64,000 nucleotides of DNA, from NCBI GenBank assembly GCA_049487715.1, contig CP150572.1, positions 372,001 to 436,000 on the forward strand. The letters run 5' to 3'. The position numbers were made by a program, and so were the translations under genes. The DNA comes from Pycnococcus provasolii. Its lineage: Eukaryota > Chlorophyta > Pseudoscourfieldiophyceae > Pseudoscourfieldiales. The notes under the pieces were generated by a model that was not told where the DNA came from, made no database searches, and saw nothing but the letters and a program-made list of their open reading frames with translations. Shown here piece after piece: positions 19,454 through 29,883 of this stretch. Within the stretch, counting starts at the first letter, position 1; every line of letters starts with the position of its first letter.

Positions 19454-20758
19454 ATGCTTGCCTCGAAGGTTTCTTGTGCTTCCAAGGCGCGTGTCGTATC
19501 ATCCGTGCGTCGATCCTCCGTGCGACGCCCCTCCGTCTCTAGCAGCTCTAAGGGTGGGGTTAGGGGATCATCAGATGTGGTCATGGCCGCTCAGGTCACG
19601 CTCGACGCTACCACCGGACTCCAGGTGCCGCACGGGGGAACGCTCGTCGACCTCATGGAGACGGACGCTGCCAAGCACGCGGACCTGAAGGCGAGCTGCA
19701 ACCGCACCATCGAGTGCTCGGACCGTAACGCGTGCGACGTCGAACTTCTTGTCGTCGGAGGATTCTCGCCGCTCACGGGATTCCTCAACGAGGACGACTA
19801 CAACTCCACCGTCGAGAACATGCGACTCACGTCGGGCGATCTCTTCGGCCTGCCCATCGTCATGGACACCGACAGCGAGGACATCAAGGCGGGAGACAAG
19901 GTGCTCCTCACCTACCAGGGTGAGGACCTTGCCGTCATGGAGGTGGAGTCCAAATACGTTCCCGACAAGGCGAAGGAGGCGCTCAACTGCTACGGAACGT
20001 CGAGCATCGAGCACCCAGGCGTTCTCATGATCAGCACCGAGCGTGGAAAGTACTACATGGGCGGCAAGGTGACGGGACTCAAGCTCCCCACGCGCGTCTT
20101 CCCCTGCGCGACGCCCGCGGAGGTGCGCGCGACGCTCCCGCCGAACGCCGACGTCGTCGCGTTCCAGTGCCGCAACCCCATCCACCGTGCGCACTACGAG
20201 CTCTTCACGCGCGCGCTCGACGCCGAGAACGTCAAGGACGAGTGCGTGTGCCTCGTGCACCCCACGTGCGGACCGACGCAGGGTGACGACATTCCTGGCA
20301 TCGTGCGCTACCAGACGTACGAGGTGCTCGCGAAGGAGGTGGACAACCCGAAGATTCGCTGGGCTTACCTGCCGTACAGCATGCACATGGCGGGACCTCG
20401 CGAGGCGATCCAGCACATGATCATCCGTAAGAACTACGGTGCAAGCCACTTCATCATCGGACGTGACATGGCGGGCTCGAAGAGCTCCATCAGTGGCGAG
20501 GATTTCTACGGCGCGTACGACGCACAGGACCTCGCGAAGGCGAACGCCGCAGAGCTCAACATGGACACCGTGCCGAGCCTGAACATCGTGTACACCGAGG
20601 AGAAGGGGTACGTGACGGCGGATGTTGCGGAGAAGGATGGCCTTGAGGTGATGAAGCTCAGTGGCACGAAGTTCCGCAAGATGCTTCGCGGTGGCGAGGA
20701 CATTCCCGAGTGGTTCGCCTTCAAGAGCGTCATTGAGGTGCTCCGCGAGGCGTCGTAA
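19454..20758 (+). CDS. ATS1: ATP sulfurylase (sulfate adenylyltransferase), plastid
   Basis: Catalyses ATP + sulfate to adenosine 5'-phosphosulfate, the entry step of sulfate assimilation. The 434-residue protein has a Ser/Arg/Val-rich N-terminus of ~45 residues, typical of a plastid transit peptide. Diagnostic motifs are GGFSPLTGFLNEDDYNSTV, the ATP-binding QCRNPIHRAHYE at residues 238-249, and IIGRDMAGSKS near 336, followed by GEDFYGAYDAQ. The final GTKFRKMLRGGEDIPEWFAF is the conserved C-terminal segment. There is no fused APS-kinase domain. The methionine in GRDMAG replaces the histidine of fungal GRDHAG; algal and plant forms also vary there. Start is the ATG in CCACCATGC at 19454; the frame is open upstream without good reason to extend. 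It is functionally linked to the siroheme enzyme at 7.5 kb, since siroheme serves sulfite reductase. Confidence 0.96.
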   Translation: MLASKVSCASKARVVSSVRRSSVRRPSVSSSSKGGVRGSSDVVMAAQVTLDATTGLQVPHGGTLVDLMETDAAKHADLKASCNRTIECSDRNACDVELLVVGGFSPLTGFLNEDDYNSTVENMRLTSGDLFGLPIVMDTDSEDIKAGDKVLLTYQGEDLAVMEVESKYVPDKAKEALNCYGTSSIEHPGVLMISTERGKYYMGGKVTGLKLPTRVFPCATPAEVRATLPPNADVVAFQCRNPIHRAHYELFTRALDAENVKDECVCLVHPTCGPTQGDDIPGIVRYQTYEVLAKEVDNPKIRWAYLPYSMHMAGPREAIQHMIIRKNYGASHFIIGRDMAGSKSSISGEDFYGAYDAQDLAKANAAELNMDTVPSLNIVYTEEKGYVTADVAEKDGLEVMKLSGTKFRKMLRGGEDIPEWFAFKSVIEVLREAS

Positions 20759-21035
20759 GCGCGTTCGTCGCTTTCGTTGATTTGACGATAGAATTGAGGG
20801 CCAGTAGGAGAAAAAAAAAAACTACAAAATCATTTACGCGGGTAAATAGTAAGAGAAAATACCTAAGATCGCTTATCCACGTGATTTACATACAGTACTT
20901 CGTCCAGTGGTCGTTCACTCACACCATTCACATTCTCACCGTCCAGCCCACTGACTTAAGCAACAACAACAACAAAAAGGAGTAAACATGTTCAAACCTA
21001 TTGTTCAATTCAAATTGTAATGAATGGTATTACTT

Positions 21036-24000
21036 TTATGGCATGACGGCAAACTCGCCGATGCACTTTGCAATTTCGATCGCCTTCTTCTCCAGCTGGT
21101 TGGCGTATTTCTCCTGCTCCGCCGCCATCGCAGCCAGCTCAGCCGCACGGTCCTGCTTCTTCTTCTTCTTCTTCTTCACTTTCGGACCCTTGCCAAAGAA
21201 GTGCGCAATCGCAGCGGATGCGAGACAGAGCGTGTCGAATGTTACTGGCAGCTCGCGATGCATTGGTCTTCTCACGTCGATCTTCACGTCGTACGCATAG
21301 CTCGAAGCGAATGCCGCTCCGGCACCGCCATGGCTTAGCAGTTGATTGTAGCTGTTCGCGCCGCTGCCTCCAAACGGAATCGTCTGCTCGGCGTCGCAGT
21401 CGGCAAATCCGAGGCACGTGCACATAAATGCAATCTGCGCCGAGCGCTGCAGACGGAGCAGCTTCGCCTGGTCGCCCATTACCTTCTTCGTTAGCACCTT
21501 CGTACCCTCCGCCGCGTTGAACATGAACTGCATGAAGCCTTCGAACGTATGGCCCGACTTGCGCCGGAATCCTTCAATCACGTTCTGCTTGTTCGACTCG
21601 GTTGTCAGCAGCGCCATCTGCACCGACTGCCTCCTTGCCACCTGCAGCACAGCGTAGGGATTGAACAACAGACCCACCTTCCGGCCGATAATTCTTATGC
21701 CGAAGGACATCGCCTGCGGACGCTGGTCAAGCGCCGAGGCGTCATTTTGCTCCCCGCCACGGATGAGAGATCCATCAAGGCTGACGACGACAACGCGACG
21801 CAAACTCTCCGCCACCGCGTCAGCTGGCTTGACACCAACGCTCAGTGGCCCGCGCGCAGTCATCGGACGCTGGCTCATTGTAATGGCAGGCTCGATACCC
21901 TTGGAAGCTGCTGACACGTTCAGGTCGAATGACTCGTCCACCTCCTCGCGATGAGCCTTGGACTCCGTCGTGTCGAAGTCGTCATCCGTCTCCACGCCGA
22001 TACGGCCGTCGGGATTTGCGCATAATCTGGCCAGCATAGCGCACGCGCCTACGAACTGCAGGTAGCTCAAGCCCTCCTCGAGGGTTCCCTGGCGCAAGCC
22101 ACCTGTGAGGCTCGGGTCCAGATCCGGGCGGTTGAACACCGCTCGGTAAGCCTGCTGCGCCGCAGCATACGCGCGCTCGCCACGCCGAGTCGAAACACCA
22201 TCGTAGCCACTTTCGTAGCCACTTGCCGCACCAGCGCCGTCCGAGCCAGAGCTTGACGTCTCGAGTCCCCACGGCGTGGCATTCGACGCGTCCATCGCAA
22301 ATGCCAGGAAAGAGCGCTCTGACATGAACTTCGGGTAGGTGACATCAACCGGACGCGGCGGCGGCGGCGGCTTGGGCTTTTTGCTCTTCTTCGCCTTCTT
22401 CTTCTTCTTACCCTTGGCGCCGAAGAAGGGCGTCGTCTCGTTGAGGAGGTTGGAGTAGTATCGGAAGATGGCGCGTATCGTGTCGTCGTGAGTGCGGAAC
22501 ATCACGTCCAGGCGGCACGCCTCGCCCTCCGAAACGTCCGAGAAATAGGTGCGCCAGAACATGTGAGCGTCGCGCGCGTTCAGTGGTTCATATCCGCCGC
22601 CGAAGTGTGCCGGCAGGCGTGCGAGAACGCAACGCGCGGTTTCAGGGCCCTCGATGGCTCGGAAGCGAGCACCGGGGACACCCACCATACTCCACTTCGC
22701 GGCACTTCCTTCTGGCGAGATCACTGTATCGGCCGCGAAGACGCTGCCAAGTCGCATCAGCGCATTTCGCAGATGCTGCAACTCTGGCGGAATCACCGGC
22801 GCCACGGCAACGTCCTGGCTGATCTCAGGCGTGAAGATGGACAAGCCGTTGCCAGCCTTCGCCGCTATTCCCGGAGTTGCCGTCACCTGCTTGCCATCCT
22901 CGTTCGTGACAATTCCAACGGAAGTCACGCAGACTACGTGACCAAGATGTGGCAGTGCGCGCAGGAACGCCGTGAGATCTTGAACAGTTGCGAAGCCAGC
23001 CTCGCGTTCCATCTTCAGGCGCTTTTTCGAAATAATACAGGCACGATACGCAACCACCAGCGGCATCTTCTTGGGAAGAGAAGCCAAGATCGATTCGAAG
23101 TCGTTCGAGGCATCGTCCCCCTCTCCACCCGGCTTCATCATGGCAAGGTTGCCATGTCGCAGTGCAACGAGCGACAGATCCGTATCCTCCTCCACCGTCG
23201 GCATCGACGACTCCAGTGGCTCCACGGGATTTCCAAGCACGCGATAGCCTCCGAGTTGCATCGTGAAACCGTAGGAGTTGTGCTTCTCCGCCAGTGGAAG
23301 TTCGGCAACCGCCAACTCCTTGCCACTTTTCAGCTCGTCGCCGGTGATTTCCGCAGCCATGCGTGCCGCGCTCCTTTCGATCGTCGCCTCCGAAACTCCC
23401 TCCTCGTCGGGTACCATCGAAAGATTCTCCATCGAAATGTTCACATCTGTCTCCTTCTTCGCCGGACGGCGCACCGCGCGTCGCCTTGACGTGTGCTCTT
23501 TCGGCGCCTCGATCACCAGAGATGGGTCGCCGCCGACTGTGAACGGAACCACCGTCGGCATTGCGTGCGGAAGACGGCCTGCATCATTACGATCCGCTGC
23601 CTTGCGGAGCAGGTTTCCGAGGTCACTCGTCTGGTCGGCCATCCGTGCCTCGAAGTACATCTCCGACAGTGCCTGGTAGGCGCTCGCGCGCTCGCGCCAC
23701 TTTCGCTCGCGCACCGTTTCGCGTCGCCCACGTAGCTGGTATGACACCTCATCCGCCGCCTCGCGGAATAGGTCAACCCAATCTCGAGGATGCTTGTCGC
23801 GGTGGCGATCCACCGCGGAGGTGGCGGCACGTCCCATTGCGCGCGCGTAGACGTCCTGTGACATGCGAACCTCTTCGAGGCGATCTCGCAGGCTTCCCAC
23901 AAACACAGCGTACCGTGATCGCTCCACCTCCCACGCTCGTAATGCCTCCTCGCGAAGAGCCTCCGAAAGCGTGAGCGCGTCCCGACGTGCGGTCGCCGCG

Positions 24001-25250
24001 GCGAATTCCTCCCGTTCCTTCACATCTGCATAAGCTAGCGATACCATCTTCTCAGCCTCCTTCATCTTCGCTTCCGCCTGCTCGATGAGAGCCTGAGCCT
24101 GCCTCTCTCGCGCCTCGGCACGCTCGAGTGCGGGGATGAGATCTTTCTCAGCCTTCTTGCGGCGCTCCTCCGCCGCCTTCGCCGCCTCGAAAGCCATATT
24201 GCGCTCCTGGATCGCTTTGCGCTTTTGGCGCAATGCATCTTCTCGCGAGACATTCGCGTCCAGGTACATGTCGTGCAAGGTGTGCACCGTACGTTGGCTT
24301 TCAACACGCAGAAGATCGAGAAGGCAGCCGTACTGGCCGCAGACAACACCAATGTGGCGGCACGCTGACACGAATCCCGCCTGCGTCACCGCCTGGCGGT
24401 CGAGAAGCTCCTGAAGATTGCGCTCGCGCTCCTTGCTGTCGTGCTCGTCGCGCTGAGCGGCTGACATCTTGCTCGGGCTCATAGCACGCGGGTTTGACCT
24501 CAGCGCTTCCACGGAGGCTGCATGACTTTCCATGCGAACCTGCTCGAAGCCGATGTCCAGAGACTTGGCAAGGCCGATCGCGGCCTCTCGTCTCAGGTTT
24601 GGCGCATTTACCTTTGGCGACACCGGCGACCACAAGAGAGCCTCTTCCGAATTCACGTCTTCGCCAAGCGGTACGACGGGCACCTCCACGCCAAGCGAGT
24701 TCTTGCCACTTCCGACAAAGCGCGCGTAGTGTGCTCCGCCGAGTGGGTCGCCCTCGTGTGGTCCAATGAAGAAGCCGCGCGCTTCGACCTGCTCCTGGAA
24801 GGTGGACCCCATCTCTGTTGACGGGATTCCGCCGCCCGCGAACATCGCGCCCGCAGACTGCGCGCGTGGTGGTGCGACACCACCAGGATACGATGCATCC
24901 ATCGACGGCTTGGGTGGCTTTCTTGCAGCAGCGGCGATGGCCGCCTCGAGTCGCCCCGCTTCCGACGACTGAGTCATCGCGCGCGTGCCAGCTGTCACGG
25001 CCGACTGCGGCCTTGCCGTGGGTGCCGTTCCCGTGAACGCCGAACCCGGCCGTCTCGCTGCCGTCGGCAGTGCCGACTGTGGCCTTGCCAACGCGCCGCC
25101 GTTGTTCACTCGCCCATACAAAGCCAGGCCAGCCTGCTCCTGGAGTGCCTTGCGCTCGCTTAGCGCCGGCGACATGTGCCTCCGTGCCACAGCTGCAGAC
25201 ATCGGCCTTTCCCGCTTTGACTGCACGTTCGTTACGACGAATTTATCCAT
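21036..25250 (-). CDS. Long coiled-coil protein with RPxSA motifs, probably ciliary
   Basis: The 1404-residue protein runs from an ATG at 25250 without an interruption. The N-terminus has several RPxSA-type motifs (RPMSAA, RPQSAL, RPGSAF, RPQSAV), a pattern common in axonemal and microtubule-associated proteins. Residues ~260-500 form a long coiled coil (AAKAAEERRKKAEKDLIPAL, EQAEAKMKEAEKMVSLAYAD). The middle and C-terminal parts are globular but unrecognised; a lysine-rich patch (AKGKKKKKAKKSKKPKP) and a second KVKKKKKKK patch near the C-terminus are notable. No enzymatic motif is seen. A ciliary role is inferred from the RPxSA motifs and from neighbouring CFAP58, not from homology. Confidence 0.75.
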   Translation of the reverse strand: MDKFVVTNVQSKRERPMSAAVARRHMSPALSERKALQEQAGLALYGRVNNGGALARPQSALPTAARRPGSAFTGTAPTARPQSAVTAGTRAMTQSSEAGRLEAAIAAAARKPPKPSMDASYPGGVAPPRAQSAGAMFAGGGIPSTEMGSTFQEQVEARGFFIGPHEGDPLGGAHYARFVGSGKNSLGVEVPVVPLGEDVNSEEALLWSPVSPKVNAPNLRREAAIGLAKSLDIGFEQVRMESHAASVEALRSNPRAMSPSKMSAAQRDEHDSKERERNLQELLDRQAVTQAGFVSACRHIGVVCGQYGCLLDLLRVESQRTVHTLHDMYLDANVSREDALRQKRKAIQERNMAFEAAKAAEERRKKAEKDLIPALERAEARERQAQALIEQAEAKMKEAEKMVSLAYADVKEREEFAAATARRDALTLSEALREEALRAWEVERSRYAVFVGSLRDRLEEVRMSQDVYARAMGRAATSAVDRHRDKHPRDWVDLFREAADEVSYQLRGRRETVRERKWRERASAYQALSEMYFEARMADQTSDLGNLLRKAADRNDAGRLPHAMPTVVPFTVGGDPSLVIEAPKEHTSRRRAVRRPAKKETDVNISMENLSMVPDEEGVSEATIERSAARMAAEITGDELKSGKELAVAELPLAEKHNSYGFTMQLGGYRVLGNPVEPLESSMPTVEEDTDLSLVALRHGNLAMMKPGGEGDDASNDFESILASLPKKMPLVVAYRACIISKKRLKMEREAGFATVQDLTAFLRALPHLGHVVCVTSVGIVTNEDGKQVTATPGIAAKAGNGLSIFTPEISQDVAVAPVIPPELQHLRNALMRLGSVFAADTVISPEGSAAKWSMVGVPGARFRAIEGPETARCVLARLPAHFGGGYEPLNARDAHMFWRTYFSDVSEGEACRLDVMFRTHDDTIRAIFRYYSNLLNETTPFFGAKGKKKKKAKKSKKPKPPPPPRPVDVTYPKFMSERSFLAFAMDASNATPWGLETSSSGSDGAGAASGYESGYDGVSTRRGERAYAAAQQAYRAVFNRPDLDPSLTGGLRQGTLEEGLSYLQFVGACAMLARLCANPDGRIGVETDDDFDTTESKAHREEVDESFDLNVSAASKGIEPAITMSQRPMTARGPLSVGVKPADAVAESLRRVVVVSLDGSLIRGGEQNDASALDQRPQAMSFGIRIIGRKVGLLFNPYAVLQVARRQSVQMALLTTESNKQNVIEGFRRKSGHTFEGFMQFMFNAAEGTKVLTKKVMGDQAKLLRLQRSAQIAFMCTCLGFADCDAEQTIPFGGSGANSYNQLLSHGGAGAAFASSYAYDVKIDVRRPMHRELPVTFDTLCLASAAIAHFFGKGPKVKKKKKKKQDRAAELAAMAAEQEKYANQLEKKAIEIAKCIGEFAVMP

Positions 25251-27135
25251 GCCGCGTTCCGTGAACAGTTCGCTGTGTCGGTGAAATGAAGTGTGTGAAA
25301 GGGCGAGGTTTTCTTGTTAGCGGCGAATGCGTGTGTTTTTGGTTGTTTTTCAAGCCGAGCAAGAAGATGGGAAAGAAGAAGAAGAAGAAATCTCTACCCG
25401 TCTGTCCTCGGCAGCGGCTGTATACATGGCCTAACATCTAGTGCAAGGTGCACGCTGACATCCACCTCGCCGTGCACTCTCCTTCTTCTCGGCGAGGTTG
25501 GCGACTGACTGGCATTGGCTGCTGCATTGCCTGCTGCACCCCCACTACTGTCCCTCCCTAGCGCGTATGCCGTCGTGGGCGGTAGAGGCGGCGGCGTCGA
25601 GCGAGCCGAACCATTCGACGAGCCCGGGCGCATCATACCCAATTGGCCTCAAGCAACGTGCACAAGCACTGAGCAACGACACTTGCGAAGTGCGCAATGG
25701 CCCTTCGAAGGGTTTCCCCCTATTGGCCGCGAACCCCTACTAGAAGAAGAAGAGGCCGCGTGGAAAAAAAGGGCGTTCTGAACTTCCCTTCCGGCCAATC
25801 CCCTCTCCCCTCCCCTCCCAGGGCTCCTCCGAGGGGCTTCCGAGAAGAGAATTCTCGAGAAGAAGAAATACTAATACGGTCAACTCTAAAAGAGACTTCT
25901 TCTCTTCGCTAGAGGTAAGGTCTTAGTATGGACACCTCTCAACTCTCAAGATCAGGGTGGTCAACTCTCCTACCTTTCCAGTACCCATGTCCATGGTCCA
26001 TGGTCCATGTGGGTAGGTAACACGTGAATGGGGGTAACCCTGAACCTGAAGGGGGGAGGCTTAACTTACATACTATGCCGCATGTCAACAACAACCTCAG
26101 GCTTCCTTCAGGCTGAAAGCACGAGGAAGGCCGATGGGGGGTCCCACACCTCACAGAGGCTCTGCCCCTTCGCTCATCAGTCATCAGGGGACAATTTTAA
26201 TGTTAGGGTTCAGGCATTCAGGTTAGGGTTACGCGTGGGTTAGGCAGTAGGCACCCTAGCTCTAAAGGTAGCTAGGGCGATCAAGGTGCGTGAGTCGATG
26301 AACGGTACGGTATCACCGTCAACGGGTCCCACCCCACCCACCTCCCGGAACCAACCAGGAACGTCAACGGGAACGGGAAAACGTCAAGAAAAGTCAGGCA
26401 TCAGGCCAGGCTCATCACGCTACGCTTGGTCTTGTTTTTGCCGAACCATCTAGACCAACTACCGAAGTACAGTAGTACTACTGAGAGCGGCTTGGCTGAA
26501 TTAAGCTAGTCTAAGCTTCTGTGCTACGATAGTACTAATGTGCTGTGTCTCTGTCGTCAGGACTCGTTTATTACTGGAGCAGCCGGTCTGTCCTGGGCAA
26601 CCTCGCCCAGGGGGCAACCTCTTGTGCGTCGCGTGGGCAACCTCCTCGCTCAAGGGGCGTGGGCAACCAACCTCTCTCCAAGGGCTCGCGGCGCCTCTGA
26701 CCTCTCGCGGCGGACCAACTCAACTCACCTCTCTCAACTCGCGCACCTCTCGCGCACTGTTCTCTCGCGCACCTCTCGCGCACCTCTCTCGCGCACCTCT
26801 TTTGCTCTCTCGCGTCGAGTTGAGTCTCGCGCACCGGTCCCGTTGAACCAACCCAACCGGCTCGCCTCTTCTTCTTCTTCTCTCGAGTCTCTCGGAGGGC
26901 GTTTTCTCCTCCTCGTTTGGCGTTTTCTCGTCCTCGAGGGTCCTGGCTGGCCGCTCTTGCTCTTGCTCTGTTGCTGTGTTGGCAGTGTGTTAGCAGTGTG
27001 TTAGCAGTGTTGGTGTGCTGGTTGTTCAGCTGGTTGTTCTGGTTCATTTCCTGCTCTGGTTCATTCAGCTGTGCTCTAAGGCTTGAGCTTGGTGGTCTCA
27101 GGACTTCTTGACAACTTCTTATTCAGGCAGGCGAT
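25251..27135. other. Long divergent intergenic region with several repeat families
   Basis: A (GAA)n tract lies near 25365-25390. Palindromic CCATGG-type words lie at 25986-26010. TTAGGG units are scattered at 26202-26245. Five copies of a GGGCAACC word lie at 26596-26670, followed by a dense run of CTCTCGCGCAC units at 26740-26830 and three AGTGTGTTAGC units near 26980-27010. A TTATTCAG just before the CFAP58 start could be a 3' splice site of a 5'-UTR intron. No coding gene is supported. Confidence 0.55.
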
Positions 27136-29751
27136 ATGGCGAAGGATATGCCGATAGGGGAAGAAATGGCGGGTGTCGATGCCGCGACGTTCGAGTCGCT
27201 GGAAAAGGACTTTCAGAGCGTGCTCGAGGAACTCGTCGGCGACCAGTCGCTGAGCAAATTTCGGGAGGAGTACGAAAAGTTGCACCGAGCTCTGCGAAAG
27301 TCGCACGACAACGAGAAGAGATTGATAAAGAAGTGCCGCGAGCTGAACTCCGAGATCGTCAGCAACGCAGCCAAGGTGCAGACGGCTCTCAAACTCAGCG
27401 AGGAAGACCAGGGAACCATCGCCGCGCTCAAGAAGGAGATTGAAAAGGCATGGAAAATGGTGGATGCAAGCCACGAGAAGGAGGCGCGCGCGAAGGAAAC
27501 CATCCAGCAGCTCAAGCTCGAAATCGCAAACCTGACGAGGCTGCTGGAGCAGGGCGCCGGACTCTCGCTTGGGCAAGAGTCGACGGTGAACGACCTCATG
27601 ACGGAGAAGGACGAACTTACCAAGGAGCGAGACGGGCAGGTTACGCAGATTGTATCCCTGCGCACGGAGGTGATGGAGCTCAGCGAGCGCCTTCGAGCGG
27701 AGGAGGCCTCGAAGCTTGGACTTGAGACGGACGTTGCCAGCCTCAAGGAGCAGGTGGCTGCGAAGAAGGCGGAGGGCGAGCGAGAGGCGCGCAAGAAGGA
27801 CCGGCTCGAGAAGGAGATTCGCGACCTCAAGGGGCACCTCGAGCAGCGCGCGCAGGAGCTTAAGAGCAAGCAGGGCATGGTCACGCAGAGCGAGGAGCAC
27901 GTTGCACGCCTCGAGATGATGCTCAAGGAGCAGAACTCCTCCACGAACAAGGCGAAGAAGGAGTACAACGGTCTCGTGGAGAAGGTGGAGAAGCTTCACG
28001 TCGAGCTCGACGAACAGCTGCACGCCAACCAGCAGCTGGTGTCGGAGAATCACCAGAAGCAGGTGGAGCTGAAGGTGAAGGAGGACGAAATCTCGTCCGT
28101 GCGTGCCGAGGCGGTCAAGACGAACCGCGTGCGCGAGGCGACGCTCCAGAAGCTGCGCGCGGTTGAGAAGCAGAAGACGGAGGTGGAGCATTCTCGAGAC
28201 AGCCTCAAGAGCGAAATCACACAACTTGAGAGGGAGATGGAGGTGGTTCGCAAGAACCTGGAGGTGGAGAAGAAGAAGGAGGACGAGCTGCTGCGCGAGC
28301 GTGACATACTCAACAAACTGCGCACCCGCGCCGAGGATGCCACCCAGCGGCAGATGGACCTGGTGAAGATCAACGACAACGCGAAAAAGAACCTCGAGCA
28401 GGAGATCACCGGGTTCAAGCTCGAGGCGCAGCGCCAGTCGAAGCAGATCTACAGCTTGGAGAAAGAGCGCGAAAAGTACGGAGCCGAGGCGAGCGAGGCG
28501 ACGGCCAAGTACATGAGCGCGCTGGAGGAGGTGAAGCTGCGCGAGATGGCGATCATCGACCTGCAGAAGAAAATTGCGGAGGGCGAGAACAGGCTCAAGC
28601 AGCAGCAGAATCTCTACGAGGCTGTGCGTTCCGACCGCAACCTGTACTCGAAGAACCTCATCGAGGCGCAGGATGAGATTGCGGAGATGAAGCGCAAGTT
28701 CAAGATCTGCAACCACCAGATTGAGCAGCTCAAGGAGGAAATCTCCGCGAAGGACCTTGCTCTGGTGCGCGTTCACTTCGACCACATGAAGGTGGAGAAG
28801 GAGAAGGAGAGCCTGAGGTTCGAGCTGCAGAAGGCCAAGTCTCAGGTTGGCGAGGCGGAGTCCACCATCTCGGGGCAGGGCAGCGAGATTGAGAAGCTCA
28901 ACCACATCATCAACGAGGCGGATGCCGAGCGACTCAGGCAGAGGAAGGAGTACGACATTGTCATCAACGAGCGCGACATCCTCGGCACTCAGCTGATTCG
29001 CCGCAACGACGAGCTCGCGCTGCTGTACGAGAAGATCAAGATTCAGCAGAGCAGCCTGAACAAGGGGCAGATTCAGTATCGCGACCGCCTGAACGAGATT
29101 CGCGTCTTGAATATCAAGCTGGCGGACCTTCGGCGTGAGCTGAGCATCTTGAAGAACAGCGTGTCTAACATCGACGTGCTGAAACGCGAGGTGCACCACC
29201 TCGGGCGCGAGCTGCTTCAGGAGCGCACAAAGGTGAAGGCACTCAGCGAGGAGCTTGAGAATCCGCTGAACGTGCATCGCTGGCGCAAGCTTGAGGGCTC
29301 CGACCCAAGCACATACGAGCTCATCTCGAAGGTGCACTCGCTGCAGAAGCGCTTGATTTCGAAAACGGAGGAGGTTGTGGAGAAGGATCTCCTGATCCAA
29401 GAGAAGGAGAAGTTGTACGTGGAGCTGAAAAACATTCTGGCAAGGCAGCCCGGCCCGGAGGTGGCTGAGCAGCTTATGGTGTACCAGCAAACGCTCCGCG
29501 AGAAGACAAGCCAGCTGAAGTCCATGGCGAGCGAGCTGAACACGTACCAGGCAACGGTGAACGAGTACAAGTACGAGATGGAGCGGATCAACCGCGAGCT
29601 TGCGGACATCAAGCGGCGGTACTACGAGAAGAAGCGAAAGGAGGCTGCAGATCGGGAGAAGGCGGTGAACACGGGCGAATTCGGCAAGGGTCCTCCGAGC
29701 GGTTCGTTCCAGCCTCGCTTCACCGGTGGCGGCTTTTCGTTGGCGAGCTAA
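27136..29751 (+). CDS. CFAP58: Cilia- and flagella-associated protein CFAP58
   Basis: The 871-residue protein is almost entirely coiled coil and aligns by eye with CFAP58 (CCDC147) from its first helix: FESLEKDFQSVLEELVGDQS, LSKFREEYEKLHRALRKSHD, NEKRLIKKCRELNSEIVSNA, LKKEIEKAWKMVDASHEKEA. The conserved C-terminal block ends with NVHRWRKLEGSDPSTYELIS and KRLISKTEEVVEKDLLIQEK. Length matches the animal protein (~870). CFAP58 is an axonemal or central-body coiled-coil protein needed for assembling motile cilia. A Gly/Phe/Ser tail (GGGFSLAS) ends the protein. It implies the organism builds a motile flagellum. The minus strand of this gene also carries an 804-codon open frame, which is a codon-bias shadow. 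Confidence 0.96.
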   Translation: MAKDMPIGEEMAGVDAATFESLEKDFQSVLEELVGDQSLSKFREEYEKLHRALRKSHDNEKRLIKKCRELNSEIVSNAAKVQTALKLSEEDQGTIAALKKEIEKAWKMVDASHEKEARAKETIQQLKLEIANLTRLLEQGAGLSLGQESTVNDLMTEKDELTKERDGQVTQIVSLRTEVMELSERLRAEEASKLGLETDVASLKEQVAAKKAEGEREARKKDRLEKEIRDLKGHLEQRAQELKSKQGMVTQSEEHVARLEMMLKEQNSSTNKAKKEYNGLVEKVEKLHVELDEQLHANQQLVSENHQKQVELKVKEDEISSVRAEAVKTNRVREATLQKLRAVEKQKTEVEHSRDSLKSEITQLEREMEVVRKNLEVEKKKEDELLRERDILNKLRTRAEDATQRQMDLVKINDNAKKNLEQEITGFKLEAQRQSKQIYSLEKEREKYGAEASEATAKYMSALEEVKLREMAIIDLQKKIAEGENRLKQQQNLYEAVRSDRNLYSKNLIEAQDEIAEMKRKFKICNHQIEQLKEEISAKDLALVRVHFDHMKVEKEKESLRFELQKAKSQVGEAESTISGQGSEIEKLNHIINEADAERLRQRKEYDIVINERDILGTQLIRRNDELALLYEKIKIQQSSLNKGQIQYRDRLNEIRVLNIKLADLRRELSILKNSVSNIDVLKREVHHLGRELLQERTKVKALSEELENPLNVHRWRKLEGSDPSTYELISKVHSLQKRLISKTEEVVEKDLLIQEKEKLYVELKNILARQPGPEVAEQLMVYQQTLREKTSQLKSMASELNTYQATVNEYKYEMERINRELADIKRRYYEKKRKEAADREKAVNTGEFGKGPPSGSFQPRFTGGGFSLAS

Positions 29752-29883
29752 CGTACTGCCTACCTACCTTAAGGTAGTAGTTAGTTGGCTTCTTTCGAAT
29801 TGAACTGAACTGTTGTCTCAATTTTCTTGTTACTCACAACTAATTAAACTTTCTGAAGTCTCGTTATTAAGGGCAACAAAAAA

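Noticed and set aside
27076-29490. Minus-strand 804-codon open frame opposite CFAP58
   Set aside because: It is Leu/His/Val-rich low-information sequence exactly antisense to a strongly conserved gene; third-position GC bias removes stops on the opposite strand.
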